Shown here piece by piece: positions 16,050-23,783 of a stretch of 64,000 nt of DNA. Position 1 is the first letter of the stretch; every line of letters begins with the position of its first letter. Below the pieces are notes generated by a model that had not been told where the DNA came from, did no database searches, and saw nothing but the letters and a program-made list of their open reading frames with translations. Source of the DNA: an uncultured Lachnospiraceae bacterium (GTDB lineage: Bacteria; Bacillota; Clostridia; Lachnospirales; Lachnospiraceae); assembly GCA_910579935.1 (NCBI GenBank), contig CAJTVQ010000012.1, forward strand, positions 1-64,000. The letters run 5' to 3'. The position numbers and the translations under genes were made by a program.

Positions 16050-16820
16050 TCACCCCTTCCAATAATTTACCCCGAGAATCACCGCCCCCAGAACCGCAAG
16101 CACCACTCCCGTAGCACGGTTCAATGTAACAGCGCTCGCTTTATTGGCAAACTTCGCCGCAATCCTGGCCCAAAGCAGGGTTGACGCCACGCAGAACATC
16201 AGAGCCAGAACATCCGGCATTCCTCCGATGGCAAAGTGGCTGACCGCACCCGTAAATGCGGTGAAGGCCATGATAAACACACTGGTTCCAACCGCCGTTT
16301 TCAATTCGTAACCCAAAATACTGGTCAGCAGCAGCAACATCATCATCCCTCCGCCGGCACCGACAAAACCGCAGATGAATCCTACAACCATACCGCTGAT
16401 GACCGACTGGACAATGCGTTTCTTTCCGCTGACCAACTGCATGGATTCCTTCGTCGTCATCACCGGTTTCACAATGAATTTAATCCCCAGCAGAAACGTC
16501 ATGAACACGGAAAAACTTCCCATCGTGGTATTCGGTACAAGACTCGCCACCCAGCTTCCGAACAGGGTACACAGCAGAACCGTTACCATCATTACCAGTC
16601 CGTTCCGGATATCCAGATTCTTATTCTTTCCATAAGTATAAGCGCTCACCGCACTCGCCAGCACATCGCTGGCCAATGCGATACCTACCGCTTCATATGC
16701 CGGCATCCCCAAAAAGGTGATCAGCATGGGACTGATGACTGCCGCCGCACTCATACCTGCAAATCCCGTACCGAGACCGGCCCCGATTCCCGCAATAAAA
16801 CAAACTATAAATTTAAACAT
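16050..16820 (-). CDS. TauE/SafE-family membrane transporter
   Basis: About 256 residues with eight hydrophobic segments and the glycine-rich repeats of the family: GIGAGLGTGFAGMSAAAVISP near the start and GFVGAGGGMMMLLLLT near the middle. TauE/SafE proteins export sulfite, sulfonates or related anions; the substrate here is unknown. The start at 16820 is set by GGAGGAAAGG upstream. A MarR regulator gene precedes it on the same strand with a large hairpin between them. Confidence 0.85.
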   Translation of the reverse strand: MFKFIVCFIAGIGAGLGTGFAGMSAAAVISPMLITFLGMPAYEAVGIALASDVLASAVSAYTYGKNKNLDIRNGLVMMVTVLLCTLFGSWVASLVPNTTMGSFSVFMTFLLGIKFIVKPVMTTKESMQLVSGKKRIVQSVISGMVVGFICGFVGAGGGMMMLLLLTSILGYELKTAVGTSVFIMAFTAFTGAVSHFAIGGMPDVLALMFCVASTLLWARIAAKFANKASAVTLNRATGVVLAVLGAVILGVNYWKG

Positions 16821-16864
16821 GTTTCCTTTCCTCCTATTTAAGTTGCTGCGCAACAGCACTAAAG

Positions 16865-16957
16865 GGTAAAGTCACTTCGGCACACACCTGATGAGAGAAA
16901 CTTTCATTCGAAAGGGCACTCATGAAAGTTCCTCTCGTGTGCCTTTGCGACTTTACC
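16865..16957. repeat. Long imperfect inverted repeat between marR and tauE
   Basis: GGTAAAGTC, GGCACAC, GAGAG and AACTTTCAT on the left arm recur in reverse order and complement on the right arm, with a 7-base bulge (ACCTGAT) and a 14-base loop. As RNA it would form a long rod between the two genes. It may be a miniature mobile element or a terminator/processing site. Confidence 0.6.
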
Positions 16958-16996
16958 GTCCGGCTGATAATATTTCTGATCCACACCTGACATTTC

Positions 16997-17455
16997 TCAG
17001 CCGGACTTTTTCGCTTCGCCGTCAGATTTCAAATATTCATCTATATTTTCCAAAATACGGCTCATACACCGCCTCATGCTATCCAGTTCTTCCTGCGGTA
17101 TTCCCTCCATCATAATGGCCAGGAATCTTTCCTGTGCTTCTTTTCCGTCAGCTACAACGCCCGAAGCGGTATCGCAGATCGTCAGATGCACCGTTTTCCT
17201 GTTGTCTACGGCATATTCTTTACTGATATAGCCACGCGCCTCCAGCATTTTTACGGAAGCAGATACCTGGGACTTGGACAGATACCGCATCTCCACAATA
17301 TCCGACGCCGTGTCAAAACATGGATTATTAGCAAGAAACAATAAGATATCCAGTTCCATACGGGTAACGTCATGTTTCTGACAGATTTTCCCTACACATT
17401 TTGAATAAAGCGTCTTTACGGCATTCTGATGTTCTAACGGATTCAAAGGAATCAT
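16997..17455 (-). CDS. MarR-family transcriptional regulator
   Basis: 152 residues with a winged-helix core: MELDILLFLANNP, then SKSQVSASVKMLEARGYISKEY as recognition helix and wing start, and DNRKTVHLTICD as the wing. It probably represses its own promoter and tauE: a GTTCT/AGAAC palindrome sits just after the -10 box. The start is the ATG at 17455 with GGGGAAA upstream. Confidence 0.85.
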   Translation of the reverse strand: MIPLNPLEHQNAVKTLYSKCVGKICQKHDVTRMELDILLFLANNPCFDTASDIVEMRYLSKSQVSASVKMLEARGYISKEYAVDNRKTVHLTICDTASGVVADGKEAQERFLAIMMEGIPQEELDSMRRCMSRILENIDEYLKSDGEAKKSG

Positions 17456-17470
17456 ACATTTCCCCTTTTT

Positions 17471-17513
17471 GTTCTTTTTAGAACTATTTTACTCCAAATA
17501 AATTTTTTGTCAA
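17471..17513 (-). promoter_or_regulatory. marR promoter and palindromic operator
   Basis: Minus-strand TTGACA (17508-17513) and TAAAAT (17486-17491) are 16 bases apart. The palindrome GTTCTTTTTAGAAC (17471-17484) follows the -10 directly, at the probable transcription start, a typical autorepression site. Confidence 0.7.
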
Positions 17514-17599
17514 GAAATATGTCACTGCCATCCGCGCTCTTTCATATCTATACTACATAAACAGTTTCTATCACCTATGGGAAAAGGAGAATATTGATT

Positions 17600-19414
17600 A
17601 TGGCTATCGGATATTTGAACATACAGGCCAGGACCGCCCATGATGCCGTTCCTCTCCAGGGCGTGCACATCAGGGTTTTAGACGCATGGGGAAACAATCT
17701 ATATATACTGACCACGGATGAAAACGGAGAAACACAGAATGTCCCGCTGGAAACAGTAGATAAAAGTTATTCACAGAACCAGTACTTTTCCGGAACGCCG
17801 TTTGTAAGTTACAACGTACTGGCACAGGCTTCCGGCTTTAACTCGCTCTATATCTCGGACATTCCCATTTATGACGGGGAAACGGCCCTGCTGCCGGTCT
17901 CCCTCATTCCGATGCAGGAAATGCAGAGAAGTCCCACCCAAACGGAAATTTCTGTCGGAAAGCCCGCGGTTGCCTCACATGAAATGCGCAATCAGGAAGG
18001 CAGCACCGCAGAACCGCGCATCTTACGTCAGGTCGTGATTCCGAATCCGATTACGGTACATCTCGGAACGCCGGCCGCCTCTGCCACAAATGTACAGATA
18101 TCCTTCCCTGATTATGTCAAAAATGTGGCCAGCAGTGAAATTTACCCTACCTGGCCGGAGGCAGCCCTGACTGCCAATATTTATGCCATCATTACCTTTG
18201 CACTGAACCGGGTATTTACCGAATGGTATCGAAATAAAGGATACACTTTCGATATTACGAACAGTACTGCCTATGACCAGGCATTTGTATACGGCCGCCC
18301 GATTTACGATTCCATCAGCCGGATCGTAGACCGGATTTTTAATGAATATGTCCGCCGGCAGGGGCAGAATGCTCCCTATTTCACTTCCTTCTGCAACGGA
18401 ACTTCCGTTACCTGCGGCGGCTTATCCCAATGGGGAACCGTCACGCTGGCAAATCAGGGACTTTCGCCGTTACAGATACTCCGTTCCTATTATCCGAACG
18501 ATATAGAAATCGCTGAATCCAATATTATAACCGGCTCTTTATCTTCCTATCCTGGCACCCCTTTGCGGGTAGGAAGTTCCGGTCTGGATGTACAGACCAT
18601 ACAGACCTATTTGAACCGGATACGCCGCAACTATCCGGCCATTCCGGTCATCAATGACGAACCGGGTGCATTTCAGGATGGCACCAGGGCCGCCGTCACG
18701 AAATTCCAAAGTATTTTCAATCTGACTCCCGACGGCATTGTAGGCAAATCCACATGGTACAAAATTTCCAGCCTGTATGCCGCAGTAACCCGTCTGGCGG
18801 AATTGGACAGCGAAGGAACCACACTCGGAATCGGCACGGTCCCCCCCGGCTCCGTACTGCGTCAGGGTTCCACCGGCCCTGATGTCATCACACTGCAATA
18901 CCTGCTCAACGTTCTTTCCGAATATTATCCCGGCATTCCGGGTCCTGCGCAGGACGGCATTTTCGGTTCCGGTACGAAGCAGTCGGTAACCGCTTTCCAG
19001 CAGCTTATGCGCCTGACGCCTGACGGAATCGTCGGCTCCCTCACATGGAAGGCGCTCTACGATGCCTACCTGGGTATCGGACAGAATGTTCCGCCCACCG
19101 GACCGGAAACCGGAACCATACAGTACGTCGTACGCGCCGGAGACAGCCTATGGCTGATCGCACAGAGATACGGCACCACAGTGGACGCGATCAAAAGGCT
19201 GAACGGCCTGACCAGCGATCTGCTCAACATCGGGCAGGTCTTAAAGATTCCCTCTTCCGCTCCCCTGCCCTATATCGAATATACCGTCCAAAGCGGCGAC
19301 ACCCTCTGGCTGTTGGCCCGCAGATATCAGACAACGGTGGATGCCATCAAGCAGATGAGCGGCATAACCAGCGACCTGTTAAACATCGGGCAGGTACTGC
19401 GTATTCCCGCATGA
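17600..19414 (+). CDS. SleC-like cortex-lytic protein with PG-binding and LysM domains
   Basis: 604 residues from the ATG at 17600 (AAAAGGAGA eight bases upstream). It has no signal peptide. An N-terminal beta domain resembles the start of clostridial SleC (YFSGTPFVSYNVLA). A SpoIID/SleC-like central part has SFCNGTSVTCGGLSQWGTV. Then come two peptidoglycan-binding repeats (each with QDG..G...V..FQ and TPDGIVG) at about 310-385 and 415-490, and two LysM domains (YVVRAGDSLWLIAQRYGT and a near copy) in the last 100 residues. This argues for a role in spore germination or coat/cortex binding. The LysM pair is an addition to the usual SleC layout. It appears to be monocistronic. Confidence 0.72.
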   Translation: MAIGYLNIQARTAHDAVPLQGVHIRVLDAWGNNLYILTTDENGETQNVPLETVDKSYSQNQYFSGTPFVSYNVLAQASGFNSLYISDIPIYDGETALLPVSLIPMQEMQRSPTQTEISVGKPAVASHEMRNQEGSTAEPRILRQVVIPNPITVHLGTPAASATNVQISFPDYVKNVASSEIYPTWPEAALTANIYAIITFALNRVFTEWYRNKGYTFDITNSTAYDQAFVYGRPIYDSISRIVDRIFNEYVRRQGQNAPYFTSFCNGTSVTCGGLSQWGTVTLANQGLSPLQILRSYYPNDIEIAESNIITGSLSSYPGTPLRVGSSGLDVQTIQTYLNRIRRNYPAIPVINDEPGAFQDGTRAAVTKFQSIFNLTPDGIVGKSTWYKISSLYAAVTRLAELDSEGTTLGIGTVPPGSVLRQGSTGPDVITLQYLLNVLSEYYPGIPGPAQDGIFGSGTKQSVTAFQQLMRLTPDGIVGSLTWKALYDAYLGIGQNVPPTGPETGTIQYVVRAGDSLWLIAQRYGTTVDAIKRLNGLTSDLLNIGQVLKIPSSAPLPYIEYTVQSGDTLWLLARRYQTTVDAIKQMSGITSDLLNIGQVLRIPA

Positions 19415-19564
19415 CCAACTTTCTATTTACTGTTTACTCCGCAATGTAATGGACGGCAGCTTTGGAACCGCCTGAATCATCGGAGCCGCGGGCTTATGGA
19501 AAAACCGACTTGGAATTGCTTTTTCAGGCAGGAAAGTGAACATTAAGACAGAATAATTTTTTAT

Positions 19565-19604
19565 GGGGAGGGTATTAGCAGAAGTGGAAAGACGCTTCCC
19601 TCCC
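19565..19604. terminator. Possible hairpin between convergent genes
   Basis: GGGAGGG and CCCTCCC with an inner GAAG/CTTC pair lie between the SleC-like gene and the end of the RiPP operon. Otherwise 19415-19678 contains no gene. Confidence 0.4.
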
Positions 19605-19678
19605 TTGCTGTGTTCTCCTCTTCACTGTTGTGAACCAATCATTAGTCATAGAAAAGCGTCCTGCATATACCCCTAAAT

Positions 19679-19945
19679 TTATACGGATACCTGTTTACTG
19701 ATAATTGCATCCGCCATATGATCCAGATAATCGAATCGCCTTTCAATAATATCCTTTTCTTCAAAAACCACTTCATATTTTCTCTGCAGTTCAAAAAACA
19801 ATGTCAGCAGATCCCGCGGCTGTAATCCAATAGCAGCATCCAGCAGGCTTTTTTCTTTCCCATAACTGCAAAGCTTTTGCTGCTCTATGCCCATCCTGTC
19901 AGAGATTAATTCAATAATTTCGTCTCTTATTTTTTCCATTCCCAT
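19679..19945 (-). CDS. Acyl-carrier-related protein of peptide maturation system (copy 1)
   Basis: 88 residues. The start at 19945 (AAGGCGGTG upstream) lies inside the end of the preceding gene. The mid-protein GLQPRDLLTLFFELQRKYEV matches the conserved core of the acyl-carrier-related proteins that accompany CLI_3235-type peptides (TIGR04069-like). The usual phosphopantetheine Ser of a true carrier protein is not evident; the position holds an IGLQPRD-like sequence. It may be a non-acylated adaptor. Last gene of the operon DUF6033-precursor 1-CcpM 1-TIGR04066-like-this gene. Confidence 0.78.
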   Translation of the reverse strand: MGMEKIRDEIIELISDRMGIEQQKLCSYGKEKSLLDAAIGLQPRDLLTLFFELQRKYEVVFEEKDIIERRFDYLDHMADAIISKQVSV

Positions 19946-19958
19946 ACTTTTCACCGCC

Positions 19959-21050
19959 TTAATATGATTTGAACTGACCATATTGTTCCAAACTTTCTAT
20001 CATATAGTCATACAATCCCTTATTTTCAATGCAGTCTGAATTAAACACCTGATATTTTCCCCCTGTTGTGGTCTTTCTTTCAGCAAAAGAATATGACAAA
20101 TCTGCTGCATTAACCGAAAGCGATACCGGCACAAAATGGGAATTGTAAAAACAGTCAATATCTATATTAAACTTATAATTGCAAAGCTTTGTCATTTCCT
20201 CATAAAATTCATCTGTATATTCATTGTTGAACAAAGACATAATTGTAAAATCCGGTGAAATAGCATTAAAGATTTCAAAAGCAGGAATCCCATATCGGAA
20301 TGTATGCTTATGAGTATAAGGTACCAACGCATCCGGAATACCAATGATAAACACGTCCGGCTTTTCCTCTGTTTCAATATCTTTTATGAATTGGTTTATC
20401 CTTGCAATCTTTTCTGTTTCCGGGAACGCGTTATCATATAATGACTCTCCCCATGTATGAAAACCAAAGAGCTGACCATTCAGTTTTGTTCCAATCTGAC
20501 TTACCTTATATCCATTTTTCAGGAGATGCTCTCTAAAATATAGCTGCAGATCAAATTTCTGCGTCATCGGAGCAATCCCACAGACTGCTATAATTGGTGT
20601 ATTGATCCGGTTTCTCTCCGAGGGCAACCCCACACTATTCAAATCGATTACTTTTTGCCCCCCAATTAAATCAAAGTTATTAATCAGTTTTATACTTTTC
20701 TCCTGACACAACTTTTCAACCGCTTTAAACAAATCATCCCCATAAGCCATATTGATTACATAGGAGCAGTTAGATAAGATTTTCCCTAATTCTCCCATCC
20801 TGTCTGCAGCAGGCAATTTGAGTATCGCTTCTGTTATCAGCAATGTATCAATATCTGCATATTCATCATCATTCAATTCACTTTTTATAATATAGCCGGA
20901 TTTTTCATCCTGTAAATAATATCCGTCTTTTCCTGCAATTCCGAATCCCATTGGCGAAAGCAGATACACTATTTCAATATCCTTTAACATGCTTCGATAT
21001 TTAAGTGTTGAAACAGACTCAAAATCATAAGGGTATATAACTGCTTTCAT
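19959..21050 (-). CDS. TIGR04066-like peptide maturation protein (copy 1)
   Basis: 363 residues starting MKAVIYPYDFESVSTLKYR, with GAGGTGAGAGG upstream. It is paralogous to the protein at 31891 (same order of IYPYD, LSPMG/VSPGG, LLITE, IIAVCG, GYKVSQIGTK, FGFHTW, KPDVFIIGIP). This family is found with CcpM-type maturases and CLI_3235 precursors; its reaction is unknown. The second half, beginning TPIIAVCGIAPMTQKFDLQL, looks like a Rossmann or degenerate P-loop fold. It overlaps ccpM by 4 bases upstream and the carrier-related gene downstream, so the proteins are probably made in fixed ratio. Confidence 0.85.
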   Translation of the reverse strand: MKAVIYPYDFESVSTLKYRSMLKDIEIVYLLSPMGFGIAGKDGYYLQDEKSGYIIKSELNDDEYADIDTLLITEAILKLPAADRMGELGKILSNCSYVINMAYGDDLFKAVEKLCQEKSIKLINNFDLIGGQKVIDLNSVGLPSERNRINTPIIAVCGIAPMTQKFDLQLYFREHLLKNGYKVSQIGTKLNGQLFGFHTWGESLYDNAFPETEKIARINQFIKDIETEEKPDVFIIGIPDALVPYTHKHTFRYGIPAFEIFNAISPDFTIMSLFNNEYTDEFYEEMTKLCNYKFNIDIDCFYNSHFVPVSLSVNAADLSYSFAERKTTTGGKYQVFNSDCIENKGLYDYMIESLEQYGQFKSY

Positions 21051-22504
21051 CCTCTCACCTCTTTCTCAAAATCACAATTATTATCACATAACACAATATA
21101 ATCTTTTAAGTCGCTTTCAATCTGGCTTCGTATCCCCATGCAGTTTGACAGTCTTTTTTTCTTCGACAATTCTCCATTTTCTTCTGCCACCGCAATGCAC
21201 TGGGAGCATAACCGGAAACACCAGCAGTTTCTGCATTCCTTTTCTGTAAGCTGTGCAACGTTTAACAGTGCTGAAATCTTATCCATGTCAAATCCATCAT
21301 CAATATTTCCAATACAATAGGTTTCGGATGCTTCATCTACTCTTTCACATGGATAAAACCTGCCATCTGCATTTACAAAAAATCTCTGCGCCCCCGGCAG
21401 ACACTGTCCGCCCGGACAATCGTAATTAGTCTTTGAATTTTTTGCTACCATCCGATTATAATAAAGCTGCTTGATTCCACGAAAACGCCCATCCAAAAGT
21501 GTCGGCTTATATATCTTAAATATATCAGAGCAATAGTATAATAAAACTTTAAATTCCTCATATAATGCATCGGTTACATATTCTCTGCTGAGTGCAAGTT
21601 CTTCCTTCCTGTTTGCATTATTAACCATATTTCCCATGACAAAAATATCTTTGACCGTATCATAGGACATAAAAAAGTCATTTGCACACCCTATGTCTTT
21701 ACTCAGGTCAATGACAGCATTAAATGAAATTTTATTGAGAAACTCGGGATAACAACCCTTGATCTGTTCCAAATTCTTCATTACAGTGTCAAATGTCCCG
21801 CTCTCCTTATCTGCAAATACCCTGTTTCCATCCTGTATTTTTTTCGGTCCGTCTAAACTGATCGCAACATGGAAATTGTGCTCCATAAGAAACTGTATGA
21901 TTTCATCCGTAAACAATGTTGCGTTTGTCGTCATATTAAATGATATTCTTTTTCCCCTGAAAAGCTCTTCTGCATATGCAACCACTTTTCTTATCAGCGC
22001 AATCTCAAGCAGAGGTTCCCCGCCATAAAAGCCCAGTGATACTTCGCTGCTGTTCCTTGTATGTTCATAATAGAAATCAACTGCTTTCTTAGCCACTTCC
22101 CATGTCATTCTTTTATTGGCATGTGTACGATTGACATAACTCCCTGAATATACACAATACTTACAACGCAGGTTACAGTTTTGTGTTACCTGTAACGTCA
22201 TCAAAGATAAATTACCATCAAATAAATCCTGCAGAATATCCGTCTCAACATGTTTTATCTGCAAATTATCGTTAATCGGATGCAGTAATCCCTGATTTTC
22301 TAAATATATGATACTCTGTCTTACTTTTTCATTCATTGACGCCAACTTGCTGCTTACATCAGAATCACCGGAACAGCATGTCAATTCCTGTAAAAAACTA
22401 TGTACATCATCAGGAATAGAAACAATTGAATTTGTATCTACATCATATAAGAATTTTCTATCGTAAACTTCAAATAAATGAACATTTGGTTTTTCATTCA
22501 ACAC
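21047..22504 (-). CDS. ccpM: CcpM-like radical SAM Cys-rich peptide maturase (copy 1)
   Basis: 485 residues, GTG start with CGGAGG upstream. Radical SAM motif CNLRCKYC near residue 110, followed by GFYGGEPLLE. The C-terminal SPASM-like region carries several cysteines (CPGGQCLPG, FYPCER, CRNCWCFRLCSQC), expected to bind auxiliary Fe-S clusters. An N-terminal 90-residue region reads like a peptide-recognition domain (VHLFEVYDRKFLYDV). Such enzymes install thioether links from Cys to backbone carbons in sactipeptides and ranthipeptides. Substrate is most likely precursor 1, encoded just upstream. The paralogue at 33016 keeps all these motifs. Confidence 0.92.
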   Translation of the reverse strand: MLNEKPNVHLFEVYDRKFLYDVDTNSIVSIPDDVHSFLQELTCCSGDSDVSSKLASMNEKVRQSIIYLENQGLLHPINDNLQIKHVETDILQDLFDGNLSLMTLQVTQNCNLRCKYCVYSGSYVNRTHANKRMTWEVAKKAVDFYYEHTRNSSEVSLGFYGGEPLLEIALIRKVVAYAEELFRGKRISFNMTTNATLFTDEIIQFLMEHNFHVAISLDGPKKIQDGNRVFADKESGTFDTVMKNLEQIKGCYPEFLNKISFNAVIDLSKDIGCANDFFMSYDTVKDIFVMGNMVNNANRKEELALSREYVTDALYEEFKVLLYYCSDIFKIYKPTLLDGRFRGIKQLYYNRMVAKNSKTNYDCPGGQCLPGAQRFFVNADGRFYPCERVDEASETYCIGNIDDGFDMDKISALLNVAQLTEKECRNCWCFRLCSQCIAVAEENGELSKKKRLSNCMGIRSQIESDLKDYIVLCDNNCDFEKEVRG

Positions 22505-22525
22505 CTTTTACCTCCGAGTATTTTT

Positions 22526-22563
22526 AATAAGGTCATGCCAGCTTGCGTTGACATGACCTTATT
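22526..22563 (-). promoter_or_regulatory. Intercistronic hairpin after precursor 1
   Basis: AATAAGGTCATG pairs perfectly with CATGACCTTATT, between the precursor stop (22584) and the ccpM start (22504). No T-run on the transcribed strand. Probably stabilises precursor mRNA or limits read-through so that peptide exceeds enzyme. Confidence 0.7.
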
Positions 22564-22583
22564 CCTGCACAAAGCACATTGTT

Positions 22584-22778
22584 TTAAATCAATGATGCAT
22601 TGTTATAAGCATTCTGATTCGTATTCTGATTAACCATGTTAAGAATAGATGAACCATTTGCCTTCAGAGTGCTGCCCGTACAGTTTGTGCATGTGGAACA
22701 ATAGCAATAACATGTCACACACGCATATGCCATAAATGTTCCTCTTTCAAAAGCGTTTTTCTTTCCTAACTTGCCCAT
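22584..22778 (-). CDS. CLI_3235-like Cys-rich RiPP precursor 1
   Basis: 64 residues starting MGKLGKKNAFERGTF. The LGKK leader start and the Cys-rich centre (YACVTCYCYCSTCTNCTG) mark the CLI_3235 family of bacteriocin-like precursors. The remaining 35 residues are Asn/Ser-rich and Cys-free. Start chosen at ATG 22778 (AGGAGG ten bases upstream); a GTG two codons earlier is possible. The seven closely spaced cysteines are the expected targets of the adjacent CcpM. Expression should follow the agr-2 operator at 23700. Confidence 0.88.
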   Translation of the reverse strand: MGKLGKKNAFERGTFMAYACVTCYCYCSTCTNCTGSTLKANGSSILNMVNQNTNQNAYNNASLI

Positions 22779-22888
22779 AGCCACTTACCCTCCTTTCTTA
22801 GACTTAATGCAACAGGATTTTTCAATCTGTACATTATCAACCTCATATGTGCTATCTTCATTCATACAGCTTGCCACATTATTACCTT

Positions 22889-23626
22889 TTATATCTTCAT
22901 ATCCAAATTGATACCGACAGCCGTTTTTTCCTCTTTTTCATTTTTGCCCGAAACTGTTTCATCATCATTTTGAGCAATGACAATGGTATCTTTATACTTA
23001 TTGCCAAACTGAGTTTCGCCAGCTTCTTTCAGCTTTTCTTTTAATTCTGCTTCTTCCTCTCTGCTGTTCTGACGTCTCTCTTCAATATCTGCTCTCTCTT
23101 TTTTCTTTTCCTCATTCTGCTTACGTATTTTCTCTGCATTTTCGGACATGGTTTCCAAATGAGACTTCGCATCATCTTTTTGCACGATTGACCATTTACT
23201 GATCCCGCCATCTTTATCAATCGCCCATCCTTGTGCTACAACATGCCAACCGCCTGCGGCAACAGAACGAACATTCTGCTCATCACATTCCTGCATGGCA
23301 GCAATATTTCTTTCATACTCTGATTCCAATTCAGAATCATTTGCCATCTTTGTCAAAAATTGCGGGGAGATCGCAACATTGGTAGTTGAATTAGAGCCAT
23401 ATTTCATTCCCTTAGAATAATTGGCAGCCACAAAGCTGTAATTGCTGTATTTCTTGGAAAGATATGATAATTCATCCGCTGCTGTTTTTCTTGATGGAGA
23501 TTGTGTCTCTGAACTGGCCTTATCTGTTTCACGACTTTCCGCTGTCTGCTTTCGATCATTGCGCTTTGTCGCATATGTGGAATTGCCAACATAACTGTTA
23601 TAAGCATTACTAATTTCCATTGCCAT
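22889..23626 (-). CDS. DUF6033-like protein heading RiPP operon A
   Basis: 245 residues with no signal peptide. The N-terminal stretch MAMEISNAYNSYVGN and the middle TTNVAISPQFLTKMANDSE followed by a WHVVAQGWAIDKDGGISKW beta region are like DUF6033 proteins of Firmicutes, and the C-terminal third is a highly charged coiled coil. Function unknown. AAGGAGG precedes the ATG at 23626. As first gene downstream of an AgrA-type operator it is likely to be strongly made at quorum. It could be a structural scaffold, secreted by a non-classical route, or a cargo chaperone. Confidence 0.7.
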   Translation of the reverse strand: MAMEISNAYNSYVGNSTYATKRNDRKQTAESRETDKASSETQSPSRKTAADELSYLSKKYSNYSFVAANYSKGMKYGSNSTTNVAISPQFLTKMANDSELESEYERNIAAMQECDEQNVRSVAAGGWHVVAQGWAIDKDGGISKWSIVQKDDAKSHLETMSENAEKIRKQNEEKKKERADIEERRQNSREEEAELKEKLKEAGETQFGNKYKDTIVIAQNDDETVSGKNEKEEKTAVGINLDMKI

Positions 23627-23665
23627 ATGGTTATCCTCCTTAAAAAATTCTCTGACTTTTTCTTT

Positions 23666-23731
23666 ATGATAACAAATTTTCTGCCTGGTTCAATTACCCT
23701 TGCAGAAAATGAACTGTTTTTGCAGAAAACG
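23666..23731 (-). promoter_or_regulatory. agr-2 operator A and promoter
   Basis: TTGCAGAAAATG at 23700 and TTGCAGAAAACG at 23720 form a direct repeat of 20-bp period. On the minus strand the proximal box is 6 bases from a -35 (TTGAAC), then 16 bases, then TATCAT. The same geometry occurs at sites B and D and nearly at C. Drives the DUF6033-precursor 1-ccpM operon. Confidence 0.8.
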
Positions 23732-23733
23732 TC

Positions 23734-23776
23734 AAAAAATCTTTCCAGGCAGCCCTTGCCGCCCTGAAAAGATTTT
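23734..23776 (-). terminator. Terminator of protease/exporter operon
   Basis: On the minus strand AAAATCTTTTCAGGGCGGC pairs with GCTGCCTGGAAAGATTT and is followed by Ts. It ends the operon running from agrB-2 to the ABC exporter and touches operator A. Confidence 0.8.
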
Positions 23777-23783
23777 CATATGC

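Noticed and set aside
19045..19449. 134-codon frame inside the SleC-like gene
   Set aside because: Alternative-frame shadow of the LysM repeats.
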